A stretch of 64,000 bases of DNA from Acidihalobacter yilgarnensis (GTDB lineage Bacteria; Pseudomonadota; Gammaproteobacteria; DSM-5130; Acidihalobacteraceae), in the NCBI RefSeq assembly GCF_001753245.1, contig NZ_CP017415.1:2074501-2138500 (forward strand), written 5' to 3'. The notes below the pieces were generated by a model. The model was not told where the DNA came from. It made no database searches and saw only the letters and a list, made by a program, of their open reading frames with translations. Positions 37,113 to 44,983 of the stretch are shown here, one piece after another. The position numbers and the translations under genes were made by a program. Position 1 is the stretch's first letter; the number at the start of each line of letters is the position of its first letter.

Positions 37113-37203
37113 GTTGATTGCGATGAGTTGCATTCCGTTGTCTTTTGGTATGCTTTAGGCAGCTATTAGCGGCAAACACAGTTGCGAAAAAGAGGCAATG
37201 TCT

Positions 37204-37422
37204 ATGTCCGATGAACTTGACTACGAATCGCGCGTGAGTGAGCGTAAACGGAATCGAATACCGCTTTCTGAAACGGACGATGAAAACCTAGAACACACCC
37301 TGTTTTTTACCGTCTTCTTGACGCCTGAGCAGCAGGCTGAAGTGCGAGGCACGGACGATTACTTGGAAAAGCGGCGGCTCATTGTTCGATATTCGGAAGA
37401 GTTCGCGGAAAGCGATGATTGA
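37204..37422 (+). CDS. Small acidic hypothetical protein
   Basis: 72 residues from ATG 37204 (SD AGAGG): MSDELDYESRVSERKRNRIP, strongly charged, acidic C-terminus. One of few plus-strand genes here, convergent with the PemK-like gene. It could be an antitoxin-like protein by size and charge, but gene orientation is unusual for that. Function unknown. Confidence 0.6.
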   Translation: MSDELDYESRVSERKRNRIPLSETDDENLEHTLFFTVFLTPEQQAEVRGTDDYLEKRRLIVRYSEEFAESDD

Positions 37423-37461
37423 ATATGCGCGCCACTTATAATCAGGTGGCGCGCATTATGC

Positions 37462-37800
37462 TTAATCCTTCATGCCTGCTGCGAGCGCAGCGTAATATAA
37501 CTTGCGTAATGTTTGCTTAGGCAAAGAAGATACGTGCCCTAGCTTTTTCTTGACATCGACAATGGGAATATTCACTCTTTTCCCAAAATCAATCCTGCTC
37601 GATCGCGACAATCCAATCATGATGGCTTCTTCTTGGCTTAAAACTATTTCCGTTTGGAAAGCCTCGACAAGTTTTTGTGTCGAGATATAAACCAGCCTGG
37701 CGGAGACTGGCGTAGTTTCCCACACCAAAGCCGGCCTATATTTTTTAATTTCGTTTTCCATGTTGGGAAATAAGGCAAGCACAATATCGCCTTCTTTCAC
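37462..37800 (-). CDS. PemK/MazF-like protein
   Basis: 112 residues from GTG 37800 (SD GGAGGT). FVKEGDIVLALFPNMENEIK and KYRPALVWETTPVSARLVYI match the opening of MazF/PemK endoribonuclease toxins (GDIVxxxFP, RPALV), and RIDFGKRVNIPIVDVKKKLG fits the later strands. No adjacent co-directional antitoxin gene is present, so it is either an orphan toxin or a non-toxic relative. Confidence 0.65.
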   Translation of the reverse strand: MKEGDIVLALFPNMENEIKKYRPALVWETTPVSARLVYISTQKLVEAFQTEIVLSQEEAIMIGLSRSSRIDFGKRVNIPIVDVKKKLGHVSSLPKQTLRKLYYAALAAGMKD

Positions 37801-37804
37801 GAAG

Positions 37805-37990
37805 ACCTCCAAACCTGACGCACCAGGTGTTTACCGGAGGTGCATATTTCCCGCGCCGGGGCCATATGCCCCGCCGGGGTTAAAAAATCCGCAATGCGGA
37901 ATTCGATAATCCGACTCAAAGCCGTCGGAGAGGCTGTTACGGCGAAGCTCGTTACGCTTTGCGGTAACACAGCCGGAAAGGCTGGAAAAT
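37805..37990 (-). promoter_or_regulatory. Composite hairpin leader of the PemK-like gene (family 2 copy b plus anti-SD)
   Basis: Minus strand: TTACCGCAAAGC and GCTTCGCCGTAA arms, then TCCGAC-GGCTTTGA-GTCGGA, then AACCCCGGCGGGGC, CCCCGGCGCGGG and ACCTCC (37841-37836) that can pair with the SD GGAGGT (37810-37805). It joins elements seen separately at 37040, 41100, 32159 and 39851. Confidence 0.55.
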
Positions 37991-38018
37991 GCGCCCCCAA
38001 TCAATGGGGGCGATGTGA

Positions 38019-38879
38019 TTACCAGTAAACGTACTCAGAGGTGTTCGCATCTTCAAGAATGCGAACCTTTGTGTCGTTCGTAAACCAGCGCTCGCGCACA
38101 GCGCGCACCAGGTTTTCCTCTGGGTACCCTTGGGGGATTTTTATCCGATCCCAGTCCAGGCAGATACCCAATTTTCCCTTGTCGTCATCTACAGCGGAGA
38201 AACCGTCGGCGTTTCGAATCAAAACGGCAAGAAACAACGGCACGGTCAACTGATGCAGCGACTCGCCGTACTCCAGCGTTCCGCTGCCCCCACCATTGAG
38301 AGACAGCCAGCCGTCGCGGCTCACGTTGCGCTCCATAATTGCCTTGCGCGCTATTGGGCTCAACAAGCCATCTATGAACGCTTGCGGCGGATAACCGAAA
38401 TGAAGGTCGTCGTCATCTACGGCGGAAAAAGTCACCTGCCCTTCTGGCGTCAGATGAACGCAAGGCGCCAGTCCCGCCGTATTCAGCACGGTATTGACCA
38501 GCGTGACCGCATCATTGAGATGGTCGATAGTTATAGGCTTTGGAGCTAACCATGCGACGCTGCGACCCGGGTTGGCGGGCGGTTCTTCCGAAACACCCTT
38601 GCCGACAAGCACCCCGTGTTCCAGAAACTTTTCGTCAAAGAATCGTTCCTGGTCGAAGTTGGGATCATTTGCGACAGCCGGGCCATAACCTTTTCGGGTT
38701 TTTTCATCCACTTTGGCGCGGGCACAGGCATTCGCTTTATAGGGCGAACTGAACGAATAGGTTTTCACTTGCCCCTTGGTGCCGTTACGCCCCCAGAAGA
38801 CATAACACGTGCGGTTTCTGACGGAGACGGCCCAGAACTTGTCTGAGCCGTTTTTATCGTGGAAAAGGACGCTTTCCAT
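38019..38879 (-). CDS. WGR-domain protein
   Basis: 286 residues. N-terminal WGR domain: FWAVSVRNRTCYVFWGRNGT then KGQVKTYSFSSPYKANACAR and VDEKTRKGYG (about residues 14-65), a module found in nucleic-acid-associated proteins, including PARPs and some bacterial regulators. The remaining 200 residues (two similar segments around FSAVDDDDLHF and FSAVDDDKGKL) are not recognised. It starts 4 bp after the CobS-like gene, so the two are co-expressed. Confidence 0.75.
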   Translation of the reverse strand: MESVLFHDKNGSDKFWAVSVRNRTCYVFWGRNGTKGQVKTYSFSSPYKANACARAKVDEKTRKGYGPAVANDPNFDQERFFDEKFLEHGVLVGKGVSEEPPANPGRSVAWLAPKPITIDHLNDAVTLVNTVLNTAGLAPCVHLTPEGQVTFSAVDDDDLHFGYPPQAFIDGLLSPIARKAIMERNVSRDGWLSLNGGGSGTLEYGESLHQLTVPLFLAVLIRNADGFSAVDDDKGKLGICLDWDRIKIPQGYPEENLVRAVRERWFTNDTKVRILEDANTSEYVYW

Positions 38880-38883
38880 AGCA

Positions 38884-39843
38884 TCACCCCAGGTTCAAGC
38901 CGAACATCCGCTGGAACACTTCTCCGACAGCTGTGCGTTCGGTTTCGCCGAGCATGTCGAAATAGGCGTCGGCAAAGGCCTCTCCAATGTCTCGGAAAGC
39001 CAGCGTAGAACCCGCCCACTCCTTGAGGTTGCGAACCGTGAATGGCAGAGAGACTTCCTGCTCGGCCACGAGCGACCTGATAGCGCAGGCCGTTTCGACC
39101 ATCAATGAAGACAAGGTCTTGTTGGTCTCAGGCAGTTCCACCACCGCGTTGATGCGCGGGAACGACCGCGTGATGATCTGTTCTTCCAGGTCGGGGGGCA
39201 GGTAATTCACCCGCAATCCGGCGAACCGGGAGCGCGTCGCGCCATTCTGAGCCTGGGAGCCGGCGTAAATGCCGGACTCGTCGATCCCGCCAGCGGTGTT
39301 GGCGGTGACCACGAATGTCACGTTATCGGCCGCCTTCACGGTTTCGCCGGTTTCCGGGATGGTGACCTCCCCGGTTTCCAGCAAACGGTTGAACTGCGCG
39401 GCCACCGTCGAGGGCGCCATGTTGAACTCATCGAGCACCACGATGGCGCCGGGTTCCCGCATGGCCTGAGTCAGCGTGCCGTAACGAAACGCCGTCTCGA
39501 ACCCGTTCTTGCTTTCAGCCGCCTTGAGCTCGAAGGTTCCCAGCAGCTCGCGCAAACTGGTTTCCTCGCCGATGCTGATGACGTGGACGGGGCGCTTGAG
39601 ACGCGCGCCGACCTGAACCATCAACTCCGTCTTGCCGCAGCCTGACGGACCGTGTATCCACATCGGTTTGCGGTTATTGATGTTCTTGAGCACGCGCTTG
39701 AGATTGCGATACTCGAACACATAGTTCGGGTCCGGCTGGACCTGCTCGTGGTCGCCCAGCGGGCAGATCTTGTCGAGCGGGATCTGCTTGGTATCCGCCA
39801 CCGGAGAAGTCACGCCGAAGGCGTCGTAAAGGGAAATACTCAT
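38884..39843 (-). CDS. CobS/MoxR-like AAA+ ATPase
   Basis: 319-residue AAA+ ATPase: Walker A HGPSGCGKTELM (about 64-75), Walker B IVVLDEFNMAP (133-143), sensor region NVTFVVTANTAGGIDESGIY and arginine-finger area GATRSRFAGLRVNYLPPDLE. Members work as hexameric remodelers with a VWA partner (CobS-CobT, MoxR-VWA). The CobT-like partner is encoded at 32995, with a DUF3150 protein between. SD GGAGGATAA before ATG 39843; an upstream leader can fold that SD into CCTCC-ATCA-GGAGG. Confidence 0.85.
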   Translation of the reverse strand: MSISLYDAFGVTSPVADTKQIPLDKICPLGDHEQVQPDPNYVFEYRNLKRVLKNINNRKPMWIHGPSGCGKTELMVQVGARLKRPVHVISIGEETSLRELLGTFELKAAESKNGFETAFRYGTLTQAMREPGAIVVLDEFNMAPSTVAAQFNRLLETGEVTIPETGETVKAADNVTFVVTANTAGGIDESGIYAGSQAQNGATRSRFAGLRVNYLPPDLEEQIITRSFPRINAVVELPETNKTLSSLMVETACAIRSLVAEQEVSLPFTVRNLKEWAGSTLAFRDIGEAFADAYFDMLGETERTAVGEVFQRMFGLNLG

Positions 39844-39850
39844 GAGTTAT

Positions 39851-39950
39851 CCTCCTGATGGAGGCGCACACCCCTGTTCGGGGTATGAGCCCCGCGGGGG
39901 TTGATGGAAGGCCGGTTGTACGGTCCGGCTCCGTTGATGGAATAACGTGC
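39851..39950 (-). promoter_or_regulatory. Leader of the CobS-like gene with SD-sequestering hairpin
   Basis: Minus strand: GGAGCCGGACCGTAC-CCGGCC region, AACCCCCGCGGGGCTC, CCCCGAACAGGGG, then CCTCC (39864-39860), ATCA, GGAGG (39855-39851) where GGAGG is the SD. The AACCCC-N-GCGGGGC stem recurs in the leaders at 32159 and 37805. Confidence 0.55.
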
Positions 39951-40042
39951 ACTGGCGCGCTATCCGATCAGCCGAATGTTTGGCGTTATTTCAGCACAAG
40001 GGCATCACCGGCCCGTTTGGGCCGGTGATGCCTTGAATCAAA

Positions 40043-41090
40043 TCACCAGGCGAACTGACCCTCGCCTTCCTGTTGCTCGGCTTGCGCCGATTCCGCGATT
40101 GCGGCCTTGACATCAGCTTTGGCTGCCTTTTCGGAAACTTCCGAGGAAGGCGCCATGCGCACCTGCTGGCGCGGCTTCTTGCGATAGCCGTCCAGTTCCG
40201 CGTCACTGAGGTTCGGCAACAGGTCCTCGCGGACCTTGTTCCAGTCTACTGATCCCTGGACCTGAAAACGTGTCAGCTGCACGCCGAACGCATTGGCCCT
40301 GACGAATTCACCCATCAGTTGAACGAGCTTGTCCTGCTCGGCACCCATCGCCTGCTTGAGGTCCTTCACCTGTTCCTCGAGACGTTTGAGGTTGGACTGA
40401 TGTTCGAGCCAAGCGCCGGCAGATGCTTTCCAGGCGCGAATGTCCGCCAGATTCTCGGGCACGAACTCATCGCGCTCGGGGTCCTTGGGCGGTTCTTTCC
40501 GGTCCTTGACCATCTGCCAGAAGGCCACGCCAGCTACGAGTATTTCGTCGATCGCCTGCGGGTCGCGCGCGATCTCGAACTCTTTCCAAACCTCTTCGCC
40601 GGTGTCGCTCTCTTCTGGTGTCAGATAAAAGCAAAGCACGCCCTTGTCAGCTTCGGTCACCAGCATCTGGTGCTGTACCTGCCACCAATACAGCTGGTAG
40701 GCCTCTGATGCCTCGCCTTGCTCAAGCACCTCCGCCATCACGCTGGATGACGGCGCCTTGAGTTCGACCGGGATGCGTTTATCTGTCAGACCGTCGAGCG
40801 AAGCGCGGAATAACGGATTTGCCGACCATTCGGCGCAGACAGGCAGCAGAACAACGTTGTGTCGTTCCTCATAGCATTGACGCGCTCTGTCTTCATTGCC
40901 CACGCCACGCCTGACGTTGGGGTTTCGCGACAAATCTTCGGGGCTACCTTGCCCGTTTTTTCAGCCCACAGACGCCAGGGGGTCTTGTACGGACTATGCC
41001 CGTGGTCACGGGGCTTTCGCTGGCCGTGATGCCATTTCTTCGCCAGTCGAGCCAGGCCTCTGACTTCTGGTCGAGATTCACTATCTTCAC
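40043..41090 (-). CDS. YqaJ-type phage exonuclease, two frame breaks in the N-terminal part
   Basis: YqaJ/lambda-exonuclease-type recombinase nuclease. A full protein of about 350 residues can be read from GTG 41090 (perfect SD GGAGGTAATC): VKIVNLDQKSEAWLDWRRNG, ITASESPVTTG, HSPYKTPWRLWAEKTGKVAP, EDLSRNPNVRRGVGNEDRAR, then the catalytic region LFRASLDGLTDKRIPVELKA and YWWQVQHQMLVTEADKGVLC. Frame changes lie at a GGG run (about 40999-41001) and a CCCC run (40944-40947, minus-strand sense); one extra G and one extra C restore it. From ATG 40933 alone, 296 residues remain and lack the N-terminal fold. The C-terminal third is a coiled coil and acidic tail. Confidence 0.78.
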
Positions 41091-41099
41091 ATTGATTAC

Positions 41100-41185
41100 C
41101 TCCTTGCCGTCCAGTCAGTAAGGCGGACGGTGCCGTCATGAATCGGCGGTTACGGCAAAACCGGCTGGGCTTTGCGGTAATGAAA
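41100..41185 (-). promoter_or_regulatory. Hairpin leader, family 2 copy c (yqaJ-like gene)
   Basis: Minus strand: TTACCGCAAAGCCC, loop, GGTTTTGCCGTAACCGCC, then CCGTCC-(12 nt)-GGACGG, ending at the SD GGAGG. Shares the TTACCGCAAAGC / GCCGTAAC arms with 37040 and 37805. Confidence 0.5.
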
Positions 41186-41244
41186 TCCAGAGGTTTTTAT
41201 TGGGGAATGAAGTGCCCGGATTTACCCGGGCACTCAAAGGGTTT

Positions 41245-41991
41245 TCAGTGATGGCTGTGCTCGCGCACGTCTTCATAATCCATCGCCTCGTCCAGAGGCA
41301 TGGGTTCGAAGAAATCCGGGTCGATTTCCGGCGGCAGTTCCGCCGGCTCCGGTTCGGTCGCCGCAGGTTGCCGACGCTCGTCCAGATGCACGACCTTGGG
41401 ATGCTGCACGCGCGGGGTGTCGGGATTCAGACTGACCCGCGTCTTATGGATGATGGCCGAGACGATCGCGGCGGCTTCCTCGGCATAAGCGCCCGAGAAA
41501 TGCACTTCCTTGCCGCGGCGCACCGCGTTGACCACCTTCTCGATGGACTGACGGCCTTCCGACTGCCAGCGCGCACACATGTGCGCCGTGTAATCGCCGG
41601 CAAAGCCGGCCGGAGGCGCGAACGCTCCGCGTTTTCCGGGCGTGGTGTCGACCACGATCCGGTTTTTCGCCGCCGCCTTGATTTCGGCTTCGGCCTGCTT
41701 CAAGGCTTCCGCTTCCGCCCGCTTGCGGGCTTGGGCTTCCACCTTCTCACGCGCTGCCTGTTCGGCACGCGCGGTTTTTTCCGCTGCAGCGGCCTTGAAG
41801 GCGGCTACAGGCGCTGCCGCCGCTTCACCTGACGCGCGAGCGACAGGCTCGACCGCTTTGGCGGCCTTTCTGGCAAACAGCTTCGTACCCCTGAACATGA
41901 GGCGCAAGGGCAAATAAACCATCATCGCAATGATGGCGGAATCGAACAGGAAAAGCATGAAAAACCCGACTGCATTTTCCACTTGTTGCAT
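41245..41991 (-). CDS. Membrane-anchored coiled-coil protein
   Basis: 248 residues. One N-terminal membrane segment (AVGFFMLFLFDSAIIAMMVY), then a long Ala/Glu/Lys coiled coil (about 45-110), then a folded part with MCARWQSEGRQSIEKVVNAV and a Pro/Glu-rich tail ending HSHH. SD GGGAGG before ATG 41991. No family recognised; an inner-membrane scaffold is possible. Confidence 0.65.
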   Translation of the reverse strand: MQQVENAVGFFMLFLFDSAIIAMMVYLPLRLMFRGTKLFARKAAKAVEPVARASGEAAAAPVAAFKAAAAEKTARAEQAAREKVEAQARKRAEAEALKQAEAEIKAAAKNRIVVDTTPGKRGAFAPPAGFAGDYTAHMCARWQSEGRQSIEKVVNAVRRGKEVHFSGAYAEEAAAIVSAIIHKTRVSLNPDTPRVQHPKVVHLDERRQPAATEPEPAELPPEIDPDFFEPMPLDEAMDYEDVREHSHH

Positions 41992-42080
41992 GATAAACCT
42001 CCCATGGTGAGGCTGATGTTCAGCGGCGTCCCGCTGATCGTTTGTTCGACCTATGCCCCGGTCGAAATAGGGTGAAAACC

Positions 42081-42599
42081 CTAAGGCGCGGTCGCGCCAT
42101 CATGGTGAAAGATCATGCGGGCGGCGCGCAGCGTATTGACGCTCAGCTGGCGACCAACCCACGGCACGCGAAACACGTATTGGTCGCGCACGGCGTCGTA
42201 TGTCACCTCGTCGCCATCCGGCGTCCAGGCGGCTACGTCGAGCAGATACGACTGACGCACCAGGGCCGAATTGAAGGTTTCTTCGTCAGGCAGGCGTGAG
42301 CGCCACCAGCCCGTCACCAGTTCCCGATAGTCAGGCCCCAGTTTCTCTGCGGCCTGAAGACCCGGTTCCCACCAGATTGCGCTGACGCCTTCGCCCGGAT
42401 TGAAATCGCCCACGGATCGAGGCGGCAACCGGCGAAAAGCCAGCAGCCTGTCTGACCTTACTAAAAACTGCAGACGGCGCTTGTGATGCGCTTCTCCCGT
42501 CAACCCGTCTTCCGGGTCAACGAGTTCCAGCACCTGACCATCAAGGGCGACGCTGATTCGGCCTTTGAGTTTTTTCATCAGCGGATGATTGAATGACAT
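42081..42599 (-). CDS. Hypothetical protein of the mobile element
   Basis: 172 residues, MSFNHPLMKKLKGRISVALD at the start, several Trp-rich segments (AIWWEPGLQAAEKLG, LVTGWWRSRLPDEE, FRVPWVGRQLSVNT). ATG 42599 has GGAG upstream. No family recognised. Overlaps the preceding gene by 59 bp in another frame. Confidence 0.6.
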   Translation of the reverse strand: MSFNHPLMKKLKGRISVALDGQVLELVDPEDGLTGEAHHKRRLQFLVRSDRLLAFRRLPPRSVGDFNPGEGVSAIWWEPGLQAAEKLGPDYRELVTGWWRSRLPDEETFNSALVRQSYLLDVAAWTPDGDEVTYDAVRDQYVFRVPWVGRQLSVNTLRAARMIFHHDGATAP

Positions 42600-42837
42600 G
42601 GTGTTCCACCACTCCTTTGGGGTTGCTGTTTTTTCCGATGAACTGCCGGTACACGACCGACATCGGCTCGTCTCTGATTTCCCAGGTCACGAACCGTCCT
42701 TTGCGTTCGATCAGGTAGGCGGTTTTACCGCCGAAGATCGACCAAAAATGATGCGTGGCGTCAGGCGTTCGACACGCGCAGGAATCCTGCACGCGCGCGC
42801 CGCCCATGGCCGCCGCGAGTTCGGCAATAATGCTCAT
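42541..42837 (-). CDS. Small hypothetical protein
   Basis: 98 residues, MSIIAELAAAMGGARVQDSC onward with HHFWSIFGGKTAYLIERKGR. SD AGAGGAAA precedes ATG 42837. It overlaps the next gene by 59 bp, more than usual, so the C-terminus may be imprecise or one start wrong. Function unknown. Confidence 0.55.
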   Translation of the reverse strand: MSIIAELAAAMGGARVQDSCACRTPDATHHFWSIFGGKTAYLIERKGRFVTWEIRDEPMSVVYRQFIGKNSNPKGVVEHHVIQSSADEKTQRPNQRRP

Positions 42838-42911
42838 TGGGGTTTCCTCTCGATTGCTCCGCGAATGAAGGGAGGCGGAGACTCCGGTCTTCTGCTTCGC
42901 TTCGAAAAGCG

Positions 42912-42941
42912 GTTCAGAAGACCGCCGGCTGATGCCGGCGG
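42912..42941 (-). terminator. Hairpin after nrdB
   Basis: Minus strand CCGCCGGC-ATCA-GCCGGCGG, then TCTTCTG, 16 bp past the nrdB stop codon. A perfect 8-bp stem; T-tract weak. May also be the top of the next gene's leader. Confidence 0.6.
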
Positions 42942-42957
42942 GAGGAAGGTGGAGGTA

Positions 42958-44061
42958 TCAGTCCCAGCTTAATGCGCCGCCGGTCTGATATTCAGTGACG
43001 CGCGTCTCGAAGAAATTCTTCTCCTTGCGCAGGTTCGCCTGCTCGTCCAGCCACTCGATCGCGTTCTCCGCGCCCGGGAAAGGCTCTTCGAGGCCGAGCT
43101 GCTTGGCGCGGCGGTTGGCGACGAAGCGGAACTGGTCGCTGTGCATCTCGGCGGTGTAGCCGAGGATCGGGTCGGGCAGGAGGTAGCAGGCGTAGCCGCT
43201 TTCGGCGGCCTCGGCCTCGTCCCACATCTCGCGGATGGCCTTGGGATCGGGGCGGATGTTTTCCTCCAGCATGATCTGCTTGGCCACGCGGATGCCGAAG
43301 CTGGCGTGCATGACCTCGTCGCGCATGATGTATTGCAGCTGTTCGGCGGTGCCCTTCATCAGGCCGCGGCGCTGCAGGGCGAAGATAGGGGTGAAGCCGT
43401 TGTAGAACCAGCTGCCTTCGAACACGGCGGCGAAGAAGATGTACGCCATGAGGAAGTTCATCAGTTCGCCGCGGTCCTTGAGGTCGATGTCGGGACGCAG
43501 GACGGAGTCGAGCCGGCGGTTGGCGATGCGGATCTTGGCGTGGATCTCGGGGACCACGCGATAGCGGTTGTAGATCTCGCCCTGGTCGAGGCCGATGGTT
43601 TCGATGCAGTGCTGGTAGGTCCAGGTGTGCAGGGATTCCTCGTAGACCTGGCGGGCCTGGTAGATCTGCAGCTCGGGCGCGGACATCTTTTCCATCACCG
43701 CGAGGCCGATGTTGCGCATGGCCAGGATGTCGGAGGTAGTCAGGTAGGCGAGCACGTTCTCGTAGACGTGGCGTTCTTCCAGGGTGAGCTTGTGGAAGTA
43801 GTCGTGCACGTCGGAGGCCATGTTGATGTCGAGCGGCGTCCAGTGGTTCTTGTTGGCGTTGAGGAAGTAGTTCCACGCCCAGGGGTACTTGAACGGCGCG
43901 AGCTGGTTTACGTCGGTGAGGCCGTTGACGACGCGCTTGTCGTCGGCCTTGACCGGCTGGCTCTCGCGTTCATCTTCGGCGGACCCGATAATGTCTTGCG
44001 CACCCGCGTTATCAGGCTCGCGCCTGACTGCGGGCGCAAGCGGATCGTCCCAGTCTTTCAT
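42958..44061 (-). CDS. nrdB: Class Ia ribonucleotide reductase beta subunit
   Basis: Radical-generating subunit of ribonucleotide reductase. The 367-residue protein keeps the diiron ligands: D111 (LTTSDILAM), E142 and H145 in EESLHTWTY, E215 (VFEGSWFY), E249 and H252 (MRDEVMHASFG), plus the radical tyrosine Y149. So it should be functional, but the alpha subunit is not in the window. N-terminal 40 residues (acidic, DDPLAP) are longer than usual. It is a single gene on a mobile element; it may pair with the host alpha subunit or one elsewhere on the element. SD AGGAG before ATG 44061. Confidence 0.92.
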   Translation of the reverse strand: MKDWDDPLAPAVRREPDNAGAQDIIGSAEDERESQPVKADDKRVVNGLTDVNQLAPFKYPWAWNYFLNANKNHWTPLDINMASDVHDYFHKLTLEERHVYENVLAYLTTSDILAMRNIGLAVMEKMSAPELQIYQARQVYEESLHTWTYQHCIETIGLDQGEIYNRYRVVPEIHAKIRIANRRLDSVLRPDIDLKDRGELMNFLMAYIFFAAVFEGSWFYNGFTPIFALQRRGLMKGTAEQLQYIMRDEVMHASFGIRVAKQIMLEENIRPDPKAIREMWDEAEAAESGYACYLLPDPILGYTAEMHSDQFRFVANRRAKQLGLEEPFPGAENAIEWLDEQANLRKEKNFFETRVTEYQTGGALSWD

Positions 44062-44226
44062 GACGAGGCTCCTGTGGTTTTTAAGGGATAGGCCGGGCTG
44101 CGCGCCGGCTGACGTTGAAACCAGACCCTATGCGTGCGGGCATCCGGATAGGGTTTGGCTGGCCTAAAGTCGATGGGATAGCGTGACAGCCGCAGCGATG
44201 GCGGCGGAGTCACCCGCGACGGTGGA

Positions 44227-44460
44227 TTACCGCCGCGAGTGTTTTTCCACGAAATACAGGACCATCATCAGCAGGCCGCTGATGATGCCTGTGCCTGTCG
44301 GAAGCCAAAAACTCACGGCTCCGCTCATGAACATGGAAACGAATACGGCCGAAAAAGTCGCGGCTACCAAAACCCAGGCGATCGCATGACGTGCTTTGGC
44401 GTGTGTTCCGTTCATGTTCGTGCTCAAGGGCTGTTGGCGGGCGTGCATGGTCTGCTCCAT
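44227..44460 (-). CDS. Small two-helix membrane protein
   Basis: 77 residues if started at ATG 44460, with two hydrophobic segments (AIAWVLVAATFSAVFVSMFM, GTGIISGLLMMVLYFVEK). The start is uncertain (44448 and 44412 are alternatives). Its ATG lies one base after the preceding stop (TAGAATG), so coupling is likely. Function unknown. Confidence 0.55.
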   Translation of the reverse strand: MEQTMHARQQPLSTNMNGTHAKARHAIAWVLVAATFSAVFVSMFMSGAVSFWLPTGTGIISGLLMMVLYFVEKHSRR

Positions 44461-44461
44461 T

Positions 44462-44620
44462 CTATTTCGAAAGGAAAAGCAAGACAAATGACACGCCCGC
44501 CGCGAGCGCGGTTGCCCCGATATCCCAGGGCGTCGGGTCACCACCTGCAGCCAGGTGCTTCATCCCGAGCACAACCGCTCCCCACAGCCCGAGAGACATC
44601 AGTCTCAGGGCGTGTTTCAT
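44462..44620 (-). CDS. Small membrane protein
   Basis: 52 residues from ATG 44620 (SD GAGGAA): MKHALRLMSLGLWGAVVLGM and ATALAAGVSFVLLFLSK give two membrane segments. Co-directional and abutting the next small membrane protein gene. Function unknown. Confidence 0.55.
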   Translation of the reverse strand: MKHALRLMSLGLWGAVVLGMKHLAAGGDPTPWDIGATALAAGVSFVLLFLSK

Positions 44621-44701
44621 CTTCATTTCCTCATTCTTGATTAACGTTGGCGTTGTTCGACGGAGAAGGCCGTCGATCCTTTGGAGAACCCCATCATTCT
44701 G

Positions 44702-44721
44702 GCATGCCCAGGAAGGCATGC
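44702..44721. promoter_or_regulatory. Inverted repeat upstream of 44764
   Basis: GCATGCC-CAGGAA-GGCATGC, a perfect 7-bp inverted repeat with 6-bp spacer, between the divergent 44620 and 44764 genes, with a further GGCAT direct copy at 44731. A likely regulator-binding site. Confidence 0.5.
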
Positions 44722-44763
44722 TAGGATGATGGCATCTCTCAACAAACACACATGAGGGCATCG

Positions 44764-44955
44764 ATGAATACCGAAGACACCATCGACTTTGTCAGCTACC
44801 GCAAGCGTCCCGAAGTGCGCAACCGAGTGCTCACCCGTCGGCACGAGCGTCTCCGCAAAGAGAAGCCGGATCTGGCCGAAAAGCATCACCGACTACTGGA
44901 GGCAATCTTCGAAGATCCGGAAGTACAGAAAGTCTGCGAAGAAAACGACATTTAG
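44764..44955 (+). CDS. Small charged hypothetical protein
   Basis: 63 residues from ATG 44764 (SD GAGGG): MNTEDTIDFVSYRKRPEVRN, then a basic-acidic helical region. Convergent with 45024 across a shared terminator. Function unknown; a small regulator is possible given the palindrome upstream. Confidence 0.6.
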   Translation: MNTEDTIDFVSYRKRPEVRNRVLTRRHERLRKEKPDLAEKHHRLLEAIFEDPEVQKVCEENDI

Positions 44956-44983
44956 ACGCCGCCAGGCACCGAATCGAGTAAAA

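Noticed and set aside
43141-44091. 316-codon plus-strand open frame
   Set aside because: It lies antisense to nrdB, whose motifs are unambiguous; the frame is a by-product of high G+C.
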